64,000 bases of DNA from Epiperipatus broadwayi (GCA_028023455.1 JAQFVV010012423.1:9282269-9346268), one strand, 5' to 3'; shown: positions 12,119 through 24,774, counted from the first letter of the stretch. Notes: generated from the sequence alone by a model not told the origin. Made by a program: numbers and translations.

Positions 12119-13859
12119 AGCTTATTTTGTTGAGTGTATAACTATATTTTCTAATATTGTAATTGTTCTAAATATATCAAATATTTTGACAGTATTTGCA
12201 CTGAGAAGTCAAACCACACTACTTCATAATCTGACTTTTTATCATTTTAGATTTATATATTTTCATTTCTCCTTAACTTGATTTAAATTCTACTTGATTC
12301 TTGTATTTGCCCAAAGATTAGTATTAAAAACATCATGTAAATATTTCTTTTCCTTATATAAACATTGAAAAAAAAAACAAACTTCATCTGATCTTAAAAA
12401 GCAAATGTAATAAAATAAACAATAATATATAATATATACTGACAAAATTTTAATTTAGTAACAAAAAAAATATTCACTTATTTTAAATGTAATTCTGTCA
12501 GATTTAGAACAATGAATTTCAATTGAGACAGCATTCATTCTGGTGTTGCAATAGTTATGGAAAAGCCTTATTTGATATTATTGATAGTACTTTCTATCTG
12601 CCTTAGAGACAACTTTTTCTGAGCTACTACTTAACTTTCAGAATATTTGGGAATGGCAATGAAGCAAATTCGAGGGAGTATAAAGCTATATATTTGATAA
12701 ATTAGCAAAGCAACATATTTTCCATTTATTGATTTTATGTCTCAGCTATCACATAAAATTATCATTTGGCCATTGTTTGAGGAAAAAAATGCTCAGAGTT
12801 GACTAAAATCATTTGATAAAGCCTATACTTTACATCTAGTCACTATTGTTCACAAAGAATGAGAATGATACTTTAAATGTTCGATTCATTTCTGTCCTTA
12901 AGTTGATAGTGTTAGAATAAACACAACTGTTTATATATTGCTAAATATAGAAACAATATGTCATCCATATATTGTCTGTAAGCTACCTTTTGTTTACAGT
13001 AAAAATATATGTATTTGTGAATAGCAAATCTTGAGATTTACAATATAATATATTGTTATGCTTAAAGATAAAAAACTGAACACATATAATTAATTTGAAA
13101 CAACTAATTTAAAACATGCAAAAAAAATAATTTTTTTTTAAAAATATAATCCTATTTATCAAACTTTATTACTATTAAAAATTATCATAATTAATATTTT
13201 TATTATCTTTTAAAAACATATTAAAATAATTATTTTATTACCTTCTTAAAATCAACTTAATAAATTAATATTAGTTGTGTTGTTGCTAGTAGAGTAGTAG
13301 TGGACAATTACAAAAGTATCGATATCACTGAAATACAAATCATTTAAATATAAAATGACATAAACATTAAAAAAATTATTATCTATGTTAGTGTTAGAAT
13401 ATTTACAAAATGATACATGTATGGCAATTAGACAAACGACAAGAAATATCACACATGTAGCAGAGAAATAAAAATAAACATGTAATTTTTTTTACAGATA
13501 ACATCTTATAAAAATAGTAAAAAGTATTTGACAAAAAAGTCATAGAAATTTCACAAGTTTTGAAAAGACAAAGGATATCAAATTATTTAAGCCAATTAGT
13601 TGATGCATCAGTATTCAAAACTATTAAACTGGAAATCTCAATGGTAATGATTGCATCGTTCAAGGGTAGAAAAATTCTAGCTGTAATGCTTATTGAGAAA
13701 GATTAAGACGTATATATTTATTGTAAAGAATTACAGCCTCTCAAAATCCAAATCCAATAATATCATAACAGAGTTTTTCACACATCAAAATAACTATAAT
13801 GCACCATAAGAGGCTAATGTGAGCTTTATCAGTTTGCGACAGTAGTAGTAGTATAATGA
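12119..13859. other. AT-rich intergenic stretch
   Basis: No gene or repeat is recognised. Short open frames on either strand have the composition expected by chance. Confidence 0.5.
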
Positions 13860-14360
13860 ACATAAAAAACTGGATGTCAGATAACTGGAATTGTCATATG
13901 CTGAGACAAACTTACTGTTACATTTTTATCAACAAGTGAAAGAGTTTATATCTGATAATTATCATAAGAAGCCTATCAACATCTGATGACAGTCATAAGA
14001 AACCTATCAACCAGTTTTAGTTTATATAAAATAGATTGCTTATGAACTTACTATCATAGAATTCTTTTGAATCAATCATGATGCACCCAGATATACATTA
14101 TTTGAATGCTTTGAGTGACCAAGTTCATCCTATGATGCAAATATTCTTACTACACAATGCAGTCAGCTTTCAAAATTATTATGCTCCAAAACTAATAATC
14201 TAAACAAATATAACCTATTTTAACCAGTTGTATGAAACATATGACCTAAATATTACTGAGCTTTTGGAGTCATTTTTGAATTCTTTATTAACATGTTTTA
14301 AGAAAATTGAGGATCCTCTCTGATTTGCTTTAGGAATAAACTTTAGGAATACTTTTAACA
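13860..14360 (+). pseudogene. Tc1/mariner transposase relic
   Basis: Read in changing frames, this stretch gives a colinear series typical of Tc1-like transposases. First comes 'WMSDNWN' and the remnant of the strand that carries the first catalytic Asp. Then comes 'TSERVYI' followed by 'EAYQH' (about 13935-13980). Next is 'LNALSDQVHPMMQ' (about 14108-14147) followed by 'FQNYYAP', which corresponds to the 'FQQDNAP' block with the second catalytic Asp replaced. Last is 'YDLNITELLES' (about 14240-14272), which corresponds to the PDLNxIExLW block with the third acidic residue. Stops and frameshifts destroy the frame, so this is a dead copy. A ~26-bp near-duplication sits near 13957-14010. Terminal inverted repeats were not located. 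Confidence 0.75.
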
Positions 14361-15447
14361 ACTCACCAGATGATCTGCCAATGTCACTGAAAAAAATTCA
14401 GAGCATGTAAAAGCAATCTATATGACACCTTACTAAATCAATATATTTTCAGTCATCAATACGTTCATCTAATGCTATTATTTTGGAAGTGAAGCAGAAG
14501 AGTGAGTTTCATAATTGACTAAAGTATTTCACTAGTAATATTTCCACTTTACTTTTGATCAGCTGTCATCGCATTAATTAATGATTAAAACTACAATCAA
14601 TGGACATTCAGTAGCACTCCAAACAATTCCTATGATTAGTTTACAGTTAATAAGCATTCTATTATAGCATAGGATTTGTACTATTTTCTTCTTAATGGCC
14701 ATCTTTTCTATTTTTCTATTCAAACCAATAGGCTGAAAATTCGAACACACTAAACTGTTCATTAATATTCTTTAAAATATTGGTCAAATATATGGCAGTT
14801 CTTGATTCAAATGATGACAATATTATATTAATATAACTATCATAGCTTTCTCCATTATTTTATTCATCCTCACATGTATGAAACATTATAGCTATTAAAA
14901 CAGTAGGTACAATTCAATCAAAATAAGTGAATTCGCTAAAGAAATAAATTAAATTGAATAGATAATGATTAAAATAAGAAACTAAAGTTGATTTGTGACA
15001 AGGGAAATCAAAAAACAAAGACATTTTTTTTTCATAAAATGCCTTTGAAAACAAGAATATTTTTTTTTTAAAAAATTGTCTTATTATCTTGTTTTTCAAT
15101 TGTATACATTTATCTTTCTATTGCTTTCTCCTCCAGTCTCTCTTTATATATATATTAATATATCAGAAATCATGCCCATGGTAATTTGTTAAATTTTTTT
15201 TTTTCAGTATTAGACTGATTAATTATAGTTACACTAAAAAAGAAAGCCTCTTTTTCTCATGAATGAAAAAAAAATCTGACTATATAAAATTGCCAAATAA
15301 TTTGTCAGTTATGTTCCAAATAATGAGAAAAATGTTGGTAGAATTGTTTGATCATTTCAAAGAATTTATTGCCAATTATGCCTCAAATGATGAGAAAAAT
15401 GTTGATAAGATTGAGTGATCATTTCCAAAAAGCAAGTGTTGTATTCG
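14361..15447. other. AT-rich intergenic stretch
   Basis: No gene is supported. A near-duplicate ~55-bp segment occurs near 15300-15360 and 15367-15420 ('caaataatgagaaaaatgtt' and 'caaatgatgagaaaaatgtt'). Confidence 0.45.
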
Positions 15448-16110
15448 TGTTGAGAAATAAACAGCGAGTTTACTAGAGACAATTTACTCCAAAAGTTTTC
15501 GATTTATTTTATTGAAAGTAAAAATAATTATAATGGAAAATAATTATAATTAAAAACAAGTTGTGGGATTATTTTTATCAGAGATAAAAATAACTAATTA
15601 AAGTAAGAACAATAAAACCGATTTGGAAAACATGCGATTAAGTTTTCGGAATGTAGCAGATAAGACTTAACAAAAGAACTCAGAGGGATATATAAACTGC
15701 TAGAGGAAAACATTGTGGACTTGTTACAGTTTTGTTGTTAGAAGAAGTTGGATATGTAAAGCTATTAAGAGCTATTTGCGGCACAACGGTTAAGAGTTGT
15801 TGCAGCCGAGTTTCATATATTTTAGCTATAATTTTTTGTACTCGTTTATGTTATTGATCGGATTGTGTTTTTCTACCCCTCTGAAAAAGCTTAGGGGTGA
15901 AGACATTACAGCAAGAAACATTCATTGTCTACTCTAAGCAAAAAAAAAAAGATAAATGACTAAATTTCTTTTCTAAATCTTAAAGATTGTCATAAAAACT
16001 TTTTCTTTATTATAGTACATATATAAATTCTAAACATTATTTTAAAAAGTTCAATCCACTACTTGGTTAGTGAGGCTCCCTAACATAACTGCTGTTGCCG
16101 GGATTAAAAT
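15448..16110 (+). repeat. LTR-like segment with TATA box
   Basis: The segment opens with TGTTGAG and has a TATATAAA box at about 15690-15697. It has higher G+C than its flanks, with blocks such as 'ttgcggcacaacggttaag' (about 15776-15794). It continues to 'gaggctccctaaca' near 16067-16080. The order resembles a solo LTR of a BEL/Pao- or gypsy-type element. No second LTR or convincing target duplication was found, and the right end is uncertain. Confidence 0.35.
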
Positions 16111-18193
16111 ACAAATGAGAAATGTGACATTGATTTGACAATGTTTCATTCATCAAATATTGTGCTTAAATGTGGTTTACAGACTATATAGTGTAAATAA
16201 ATATAATTCAAGATATTTTTCTCAGTGGGGCAGTTCCTTACAATAATAGACTGATAGATTCAAGTGTGATTGTTAGCTGACCAAAAAAAAAAATCTGTTT
16301 GATAAATTGAAAACGATTATTGTGGTCAATCTGCCACTTGGTTGCTTAAAAATGGTACAATCAATTAACTTAAAAGTAACACATTCTGAACAATTATCCA
16401 GCCATTTATTAAGATTATTCTAAATTCATTAAAAGTACAATTCTACTAATTCCTCAAACTAATCACCAAATAGATACATGATCTAAATCTATTGACAAAA
16501 TCTTTAAAAGGTTGCACATCATCCAATACAAAACGTTATTCGATAAAGTCAAGTGGCAAAGAAGTATTATTGAATACATTATCTACTGAAATGATTTTAT
16601 GCTTTTCTCTAAAAAGCAGCAACATTGTTTTTATTACTTTTTACATCATCTCAACTCATTTTTTTCTCTTCATGTATTTGCTGTGTTATATATTTATCAT
16701 ATCAGACCAGAAAAATGTAAAGTTTTTCTGAATCTCTTAACTGATCCTAAATTCTGACAGTCCTTTTACCAATTTTACAATATTTATGAACCCATTGTTA
16801 TTTTCAAATCATAATTTCATTCCAAAATTGTCACTTCTCTTTCCAAATTACGAACACTGTGGAACATTGTGCTTTAACAATAAACTCTATATATAATCTT
16901 TTAATTGATACTATAAGTTCTAGTAATTTTAACTTTTTAGTTTTATTAGATATGGTTCTCTTTGTTGAGTGTTAATTTCCAGCTCATTTTTATTTTTGGA
17001 TGAAAAGTGATGAGGAACCATAATTTTGGTGGCTGAAGAACACTATATAAGGGATCCAAAAAACTTCATTCATAAATATGAAACTTAACTGGCATTTTAA
17101 TTAATGTGTTATATTAATTTATTGAAATATTCAATAATCTGATTATGGTAAAGCATGAAATCTTGAATTGGTCACATAAGGCCAAAGAGACCATATCTCA
17201 CATAGCAATTTAGAAGATTTTTCTAAAATTACAAGCAATTTCAACAAAATCTAAAATATGCTGAAATTGTTTCTAGAAAGTCCCACAAACTTTTAGTATA
17301 AAAATCTGACACAAGTCATGAGTTACATAAAAGAGCAGTCTGCAACTCCAAATATGATGACTTTGTTAATGCATTTGGCAGACATATATTTGAACAAAAG
17401 ATAATTATAAAATATTAATACACCCAGTAAGATATTGTTAATTTTAGTCAGAAAATGATACTTCTGTGAATTAAGAAAAATACTGTTGATAGTAAATTTC
17501 TGAATAATATTATATCTGATATAATAACTTAATATTGCGAAGATCAAATTTCAAGAAATATCAAAGAACGTAAGGAAAGCCATAAAAAACCCATGGACAT
17601 TTGCTATGAGATTTCACTTCATCCAAAATAATAATGTTCAATAAGAATAACAATGTCATCTACATAGATTAGCTATAGTAGACTACAAGAGTTAATATAG
17701 ACACTTTATAAAAAAGTAGAGGAAAGATGGCATCTTTATGCAAAAGTGAAAAATAGAAAGGCAAGTCTAAAAAAATTTAAATCAATTTAATCTATTTTTC
17801 ATGAACTCACAGGCAGAATTAAAATCATGCGCAGGTGAGTCCTTTTTCTAAAAATAAATGATTAATAATGTCAAATGTACAAAAGCTAACTGAAAGGTAT
17901 CAGAAAAATTATCAGCAGTAACACATATTATATTGTTATAATGTAAACACTACCAATCAATAGATAATAAATGGCAGGTCCAATCAAAATCTCCAACTAT
18001 TTTCTATATACTGACTTTAATCTGTGAGATGAATCAAACTGTAAATATCCATCAATCAAACCAATAAAATGAAAATTTCAAGCACTACAAAAATCCAGTC
18101 AACATGCTTGTATAGTTTTATAGGTCTGCAATTTAGATTCAAAATCTTAGGTGTTTGAATAGCCAATATAATTAAAGTTTTGGGATTAATAAT
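16111..18193. other. AT-rich intergenic stretch
   Basis: No gene with recognisable family features. The open frame at 16492-16731 on + encodes a low-complexity hydrophobic sequence and is probably chance. Confidence 0.45.
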
Positions 18194-18722
18194 TGCAATT
18201 TGGGCTGGGGATAAAAGTATTCCGGATAGATATTTTAAATATTTTCTCATACTGCACTTATTAATATGAGCTTGCTTGAGCTATTGGTATGCTCTTTATA
18301 TTGCATTTTTGTAAATACAAGCTTTTTATAAAGTAATGTCATGTTATATATGACTTGCTTTATTGATTATTATAATTTACCTTTAAGGCTTTGGCAATGC
18401 TAAGGCTATTAATATATGATAGATTTGAAATTTGATTCAGTCCCATATAGCTATTTGAGGAAGCTAGCTAAAGTTAAAAACTTTTTTTATGTCTGAAAAT
18501 TTCAGAGTTTCTTCTCAATAGTTACGTATTAAATAAGTGCTGGGTTTTGAGTTGATATTTTAGATCTATTGTCTGAATATTCTAGCTCCTCACTGAGGTG
18601 AGCCACAAGCTCGAAACCAATTGGTTTGGGGATAAGAGTTTTCCGGATAATTATTTTAAATATTTTCTCATACTGCACTTATTAATAAGAGCTTATCTGA
18701 GCTATTGGTACACTCTCTATAA
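18194..18722 (+). mobile_element. Tandem-monomer repeat with hammerhead motif (family 2)
   Basis: Two direct copies of a ~100-bp block ('ggggataa(a/g)agt(a/t)ttccgga' through 'gagctattggta') start at 18206 and 18627, that is 421 bp apart. The second copy is preceded by a complete hammerhead-like motif (18587-18632). The first copy begins inside what looks like the 3' half of the same motif. This is the layout of one full monomer plus partial ones, as in retrozymes and in Penelope pLTRs. There is no coding frame. The right end is where the two copies stop matching; target duplications were not found. Confidence 0.55.
18587..18632 (+). ncRNA. Hammerhead-ribozyme-like motif (copy D, core mutated)
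   Basis: Order 5'-3': stem I TCCTCA (18587-18592), core CTGAGGT (18593-18599), stem II GAGC with loop CACAA and GCTC (18600-18612), GAAA (18613-18616), palindromic stem III CCAATTGG (18617-18624), cleavage-site bases TT (18625-18626), stem I return TGGGGA (18627-18632). Stem I forms six pairs with one G-U, stem II four perfect pairs. The type I consensus core is CUGANGA; here its last A is replaced by T, which should abolish or weaken cleavage. The fold is nevertheless fully present, so this looks like a decayed copy of a functional ribozyme. Confidence 0.65.
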
Positions 18723-18889
18723 AGTTCACAAAGTTTGGGGATTTAGTTGACAAATACCAATTAGAATCCAATACCTACTAATGTTTAGACATGTAGAGTA
18801 CTTCTATTGATGCAGATTTTAAATATAAGCTAGGAGTCATGTGATATTTGTTTTGATATATATGATTGGCTGCAGAAAGGAGTTTTGCT

Positions 18890-21800
18890 ATTAACTGAAA
18901 GGAGACCCTTTGATTCCTCTTGGAGGCCTTAAAGGAACCGAGCAGGGCAAATTCCTAATGTCCACTCCATACGTTCTTGTCGTTGCAGCTGTTATTACTA
19001 TGTGATTATTCATATAGTATACGAACATGGATGGGCTGCTCACCAACACACATTAGCCAGCGTGGTGAGTTTATTGGCTTTTTAACTCTGAGTTTAAGAT
19101 CAAGAAACACCATGGTCTTTCTTCTCAGTGCCTGATAAGGCAGAATGAATGTTTGTGTAAATGATAAATATTTTCCCAATACATATATACAATTATGACA
19201 GACAAAAATAAAGCATGGCCCTTATTCCCAGGAGGCTGTAAAGTCACCAATCAAGGCAGCGGTTGGTGGCCGAAGGCGGAGGTGCTAAGAATCCCGATTG
19301 CGGACCCAGGCTGCCATTTGATGACAACTTTTTATTTAGGTACTTACAACTGCAGATCACTTTCAAGTGAAGGAAGATTGCAAGAATTAGAAGAAGAACT
19401 CTCTTATATTAAATAGGACATTATTGGACTTTGTGAAGTTAGAAGAAAAGGTGAAGAGACAATTGATTTAAAAAGTGGACATATACTCTATTATAAAGGC
19501 ACAAATATTGGAAATACAAGTGAAGTAGGATTCATTATAAATAAAAGGTGGAAGAACAATATTGTGGAGATTGATGGTGTATCGGACAGAGTGGCAAGAT
19601 TAGTTATACAACTTAATAGCAGATACCAAATTCAGATAATTCAGGTTTATGCCCCAACAAGTTCTCATAGTGATGAAGTAGTAGAAGATTTTTATATGGA
19701 TGTACAAAAGGCTTTTGATCAGAGTAAACACCATTTTAAAATTGTTATGGGAGACTTTAATGCTAGAATTGGTAAAAAAATAAAAGATGAAAGTGCTGTG
19801 GGTAATTTTGGTTATGGTAATAGAAATGAGAGAGGACATAGACTTGTGGAGTTTGCAGAAAAAGAAAAACTTCATATTATGAATTCTTTTTTTGAGAAAA
19901 ATGTTAAAAGATAATGGACATGGAAGCATCCAAATGAAGGTACAGCAGAATTGGATTATATTTTGACTAACAGGAAATACATATTTCAAGATTGTAATGT
20001 TCTTAATAAATTTAACACAGCAAGTGATCATTGATTAGTAAGGTGTAAGATACATGTTAATGTAAAACTAGAGAGACAAAAATTATTAAGAAAAACAATA
20101 TTTACAGTTGATATTCCTAATCTTCAGAAACATTCTAATGAATTTAAATTAGAACTTACAAATCGGTTTCAAGTATTAGTAGATTTTGAACATGATTCAG
20201 ATTTGAATGAAATTAATATGAAAATAACTGATACACTTTTGAAAACTGCAACAAAGATAGCTGGTAGAAAGAAACAGCAATTGACCAATAAAATTTCTAC
20301 TGAGACTAGAGAATTTATAAGAAAAGAAGGAATATGAAGATATACAAAAATGATGCATTAAAAAGAATTGAATATCTCGAATTTTGTAAAATGGTGCGGA
20401 AAAGAGTTGAAAATGATATAAGAAAGTATAACTGTGAACTAGCAAGGAAAGCTGTAGAAGAAAATAAGAGTCTTAAGAATGTAAAACAACATTTTGGTAT
20501 TGATAGAAAATTTATATCTGCAATAAGAAAAAAAGATGGAATTATTACTAAAAGGAGAGATGACATCATGAAATTGGTAGAAGATTTTTATCAAGAATTA
20601 TATAGTAATAAAGAACAAGTACCTCCTATATCTATTACATCTTCCAAATTGCCCAGAATTTTAAATGAAGAAGTAAGACATGCAATTAAATGTATGAAGA
20701 AAGGAAAGGCTCCAGGTAATGATGGAATTATAATTGATATATTAAAAGAAGCAGGTGAAGAAATAGAAAAAATTTTAGCAAAGTTATATACCAAATGTCT
20801 AAATGATAAAGATGTACCGGATGATTGGAAGAATGCAGTAATAATATTAATATTTAAAAAAGGTGATAAAGAAGATATTAGAAATTACAGACCTATCAGC
20901 CTTTTATCAGTTTTATATAAAATTTTTACCAAGATAATTACTACTCGCCTACAGAGAACATTGGATTTCCACCAACCAAGAGAACAAGCCGGATTTAAAA
21001 GTGGTTTTAGTACAGTAGATCATATCCAGGTATTGAGAGAAGTTATAGAAAGGATAAATGAATATGAGTTGCCATTATGCTTAGGATTTGTAGATTATGA
21101 AAAGGCATTTGATTCTATAAACGTTTCTTCAGTGATTAAAGCATTAGATCATCAAGGTATAGATCCAGGATATTGTCATATTTTAAAGAATATTTATAAA
21201 AATGCAACAGCAACAATTAGATTACATAATGACACTGGGAAAGTCAACATTGAGAAAGGTGTAAGACAAGGTGACTCCATATCTCCAAAACTTTTTACAG
21301 CAGTGCTGCATGAAGTATTTTGTGGATTAAAATGGGAAACTAAAGGAGTGAAAGTAAATGGTGATTATTTAAGTCATTTAGATTTTGCAGATGATGTAGT
21401 TGTTTTTGCAAATAATGCTTCAGATCTGCAGGAATTTGCATCAGATGAATGTAGGAAAGTAGGACTAAAGATAAATGTTAAAAAGACTAAAGTAATGTTT
21501 AATCGATTTGCTCAAAATATGAAAATAAAGATTGATTATGATGAATTAGAAGAAGTTAACAGTTACAAATACCTTGGTCAGATTATTAATACAGATGGAA
21601 ACATAATGGAGGAAATTAATCATAGAATTAAACTTGGTTGGAGTGCTTTTGGTATAAATAACTTGATAGTAAAAGGAAATATGCCTATATGTTTGAAAAA
21701 GAAGGTTTTTAACAAATGTGTTTTACCAGTTCTTACTTATGGATCTGAGACTTGGACACTTAATAGAAGAGCAATTCAGAGACTTCAGACCACTTAAAGA

Positions 21801-22165
21801 AGTATGGAGAGATGTATGTTGGGAGTAACAAGAAGAGATCGTAAACGCAATGTATGGGTAAGGGAACAAACAGGTGTTACTGACCTCATTGAAAAAATTA
21901 AAAGATTGAAGTGGAGTTGGGCTGGACATATTGTTAGAAGAGATGATAATAGATGGACAATTGAAATTTTAAACTGGATTCCAAGAGATTGTAAAAGACC
22001 CAGAAAGAGACCACATGTGAGATGGATGGATGAAATAAGAAAGTGTGCAGGGGTGATGTGGAGAAGAGAAGCTAAAGATCGGAGAAGATGGATTAAACTT
22101 GGAGAGACCTTCATCCTGCAGTGGATTGATAATGATGATGATATATGATTATTATTCTCTACATA
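18890..22165 (+). mobile_element. RTE-clade LINE, nearly full length
   Basis: About 3.3 kb, the usual RTE size. A G+C-richer 5' UTR (about 18.9-19.3 kb) is followed by apurinic endonuclease and reverse transcriptase parts of one polyprotein. The 3' UTR is very short and ends in a GAT-repeat-like tail (22130-22150), which is typical of RTE elements. It is the best-preserved of at least four RTE copies here. The others are at 1-925 (+), 24.8-25.2 kb continued at 32.05-32.55 kb (+), and 32.88-36.79 kb (-). Confidence 0.85.
19195..22148 (+). pseudogene. RTE endonuclease-reverse transcriptase polyprotein, few lesions
   Basis: Endonuclease part (about 19300-20040): 'TYNCRSLS', 'GLCEVRRKG', 'IQVYAPTS', 'VMGDFNARIG' (catalytic Asp/Asn block), then 'ASDH' near 20025. 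Reverse transcriptase (about 20640-21560): 'APGNDGI', 'NYRPISLLSVLYK', 'GFVDYEKAFDSI', 'GVRQGDSISP' and the catalytic 'FADD' (about 21385). The C-terminal segment (21804-22148) carries 'WAGHIVRRDDNRW' and 'GRPHVRW'-like 'KRPHVRWMD', usual for RTE/BovB-like proteins. Lesions: stops at 19414, 19912, about 20032 and 21795, and a single-base frame change near 20334. The RT block 20334-21797 alone is 487 residues open, so inactivation is comparatively recent. Confidence 0.85.
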
Positions 22166-22459
22166 TATATAAGTTTCATAAAACTTCAAAAGCATTTGTA
22201 ATTAATTGTCTATGAGGACATGCAAAGAGAACAGAAAAAAAAAAAAATCTCAAAAAAAGTAGATAGTAATTTTGAAAATGATATGGAAGAATATTTCCAT
22301 ATACACTTTTATGAGTGCAATGGTCTTAAATGGCTTTGACATTATAAATACAATATGTTAATTGATATATATATATAGTAAAAAATATATTGAACAAAAC
22401 AGTAACATGAGTAACAGAACATAAAGCATTATCTAATAAAAGATATTAATCAATATTAC
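22166..22459. other. Short AT-rich spacer
   Basis: 3' flank of the RTE LINE; nothing recognised. Confidence 0.4.
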
Positions 22460-22532
22460 CTAATGCCTGTGCAATATTTGGATTGTTCTTAAATTGTTCC
22501 ACATGTTCATGATGAGAGATGAAAGCAAGATT
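22460..22532 (-). other. Exon-like segment C (minus strand)
   Basis: On the minus strand a good acceptor (TATATGCAG) precedes and a donor (GTAATATT) follows a 73-base segment that is much richer in G+C than its surroundings. One frame is open throughout and encodes 'NLAFISHHEHVEQFKNNP' followed by 'NIAQALG'. The peptide has normal protein composition, unlike the chance frames around it. I do not recognise the family. It may be one exon of a gene on the minus strand that also includes the segments at 22684-22718 and 24337-24406, or an exon of a decayed gene. Confidence 0.4.
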
Positions 22533-22683
22533 CTGCATATATAAAAAAAACAAAAAACAATGAGATATATTTTCTGCAAACATTACATTTTTATATCTTT
22601 CTTTAATAGGCAAAAAAAACAAAAAAACATTGTTTATTGAAAACATTTCTAAGAATGCTGAATAATTTTAGTGTATATACTAC

Positions 22684-22718
22684 CTAATAGATGAAGCCGT
22701 GTAGTAGATAACAATATC
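22684..22718 (-). other. Exon-like segment B (minus strand)
   Basis: A 35-base segment with a strong acceptor (T-run then TTTAG) and a GTAGTA donor-like site. In one frame it reads 'DIVIYYTASSI'. In the frame that would follow segment A it ends in TAG, so the join is not clean. It is too short to assign, and listed because of its position between segments A and C. Confidence 0.25.
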
Positions 22719-24336
22719 CTAAAAAAAAATTCAATGAGAAATAAAATATAGGGATCTTTAAAATAATTTATTCAGTTAAAAATTACAAAATTTTTTAAAT
22801 TACTATATAGTCTACTATTATTATATTGCTAAAAGTAATAGTTACAAATCTGTATTCTTTAACTAAATAAATTATTTTCAAAATCCATAGTCACTATACA
22901 ATTAAATCCTTTTTTGGAATTTCAAGAGTGCATAAAAGTACAAATTCATATTACTTAAAATATTTGCTTTTATTAACATACATAGTTAAAAATTGAGAAA
23001 ACTTTCTATTTTTTGATTAAATAAATTATTTTCAAAATGTGGATACTTTAGTTTTAATATTTTTGAAGTCCTCCTCTAATTTTATTTCTCATCAATTAAT
23101 TTTTTTTTTTATCTATTGGTATATATTATTTACCTCCAACTAGAGTTACATTTAGGTTAAAATAAGTCAAACTTTACTGCTAACTGAAAGCTTATTCATT
23201 TAATAATTTGGTAAAATTCATTACAAACTATAACCCATTGAAAACTATGTAATCAAATTCTAATAGGTAAATTAAATTATTAGAGCAAACAGCCTGATAT
23301 ATCAACAAAAATATTTTGAAATATAATCATTTTTAGATAAGTCAGTTAATGTGGTCTCGAATATTAAATAAAAGGAGAGATGGAGAGAATAGAAGACAGG
23401 TGTTATATTGAGTGACATATCTCCAAATATTAGGGTCAAATAATTGTACACGACTCAATGAGATATGAGGGAAATATCCAATTTTTTTAAGAGCTATTAA
23501 AATTGTCTAATTCAAAACATGGTTTAGCATTGGATATCTAAAGATATTTCAGAGATCATTGGAAAGATTGTTGCGGAAATAAATTGCAATATAAAGATGA
23601 AAGTGATATAAAAAGGTGGAAAATTATATTACTTTAGTGAATTAGTATTTGAAATACAGATGAATGATAACAATTGGGTCTCTGTAAATAAAGGTGAATT
23701 AGCTGTAACGTTTATGAATATATATCACTTTTTATAAATCTTCACATATACACTCTAATGCAAATTTTTTTAATATTTCTTTAATTAAAGGAATTATGTT
23801 AAAAAAAAATTGCATTAGTGTATAAAAATATATATAAAGGAATGCAAAAAAAGTAAAGAAGATATAAGAATACGTTTATGAATGTTTTAAATTTCTGTTA
23901 GAGTTCAAGGTTCACATTCTGAAAATTAAATAAAAGTTGGGCATCGAACAATGGAAAAGAAAAAATGCTAGTCAAAACAGTTATTACAAATGATGAATAC
24001 ACACACACATACAAAAAAAAAACCCTGTAAAAATCGAGAAATAAGAATCGTTTTTGTTACAACTTTTTAATGGCTACTAAATTTTTAAAATCTTCAGTAC
24101 GAATTATTTAGCATCAAAACTGATATATATTTTGTTTGGATAGCGAGAGATTTATTTAATAATCTTTAAACAAGATCACAATTTTTTCTTAAATGTGTAA
24201 AATTATAAATACAAAATAATTTTAAATCTAATTTATATCAAAACTTTTAAATGGAAATAAAAATAATAATTTTGTAAAGTAAGTCTATTTAAAATAAAAC
24301 AACAAATGCAGCATATTATTTTTAAAAATAAATTAC
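22719..24336. other. Intron-like or intergenic AT-rich stretch with a faint RTE relic
   Basis: Most of the stretch shows nothing. Around 23560-23710 the sequence follows the RTE endonuclease region loosely ('ataaaaaggtggaaaattat', 'ttgaaatacagatga', 'gtaaataaaggtg'), which suggests a very old copy, perhaps the 5' continuation of the fragment at 24775. Confidence 0.3.
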
Positions 24337-24406
24337 CGACATATCCAAAAGCACGTTTTTGAAAGTAAATGCGATGTATTGTAGCTATTTCTCGTCCGCA
24401 ATCACC
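24337..24406 (-). other. Exon-like segment A (minus strand)
   Basis: A 70-base G+C-richer segment on the minus strand, preceded by an AG (weak pyrimidine tract) and followed by a consensus-like GTAATT donor. Only one frame is open; it encodes 'GDCGREIATIHRIYFQKRAF' followed by 'GYV'. I do not recognise the family. Its 1-base end phase would suit segment B, but that junction runs into a stop at the end of B. Confidence 0.4.
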
Positions 24407-24774
24407 CTTATAATAGATGATAGATATCATTAATTTAAATATAATATAATGTATTTACAAAACATTATCTTTTTTTTAAATTAGTAATAATTCTATATAT
24501 GTTTCTAATATAAATAAACTTATTTTATAGTAAAACTACTATTTCTAGTGTTCAATTTTACAAATATTTTCGATAGGAAGGCCATAGCTAAACAAATTAT
24601 CTGCCATCTATTGCAAAGTTTTTTACTTAAAAAAGACTTTCGCATATACAAAATTGAAATAGTGTATGAATATTTTCAAAAATTAAAAAAAACAACCCAT
24701 AACAGCTATTTAAAATTAATGTTTTTGAAATTTTTTGTAATATAGTAACAAAAATGATCTGTAAGCATTTCTAT
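24407..24774. other. AT-rich stretch with an open frame on +
   Basis: A 65-codon open frame at 24548-24745 (+) contains 'FDRKAIAKQIICHLLQSF', with slightly raised G+C and an acceptor-like TTTCTAG before it. No family is recognised; chance is possible. Confidence 0.25.

Noticed and set aside
13983-14003. CTGATGA...GAAAC hammerhead look-alike
   Set aside because: No stem I pairing around it and no stem II; it lies in a decayed transposase with a local duplication, so chance is the better explanation.
23090-23175. Possible exon between TTAGCAG and GTAAAT on the minus strand
   Set aside because: All three frames contain stops.
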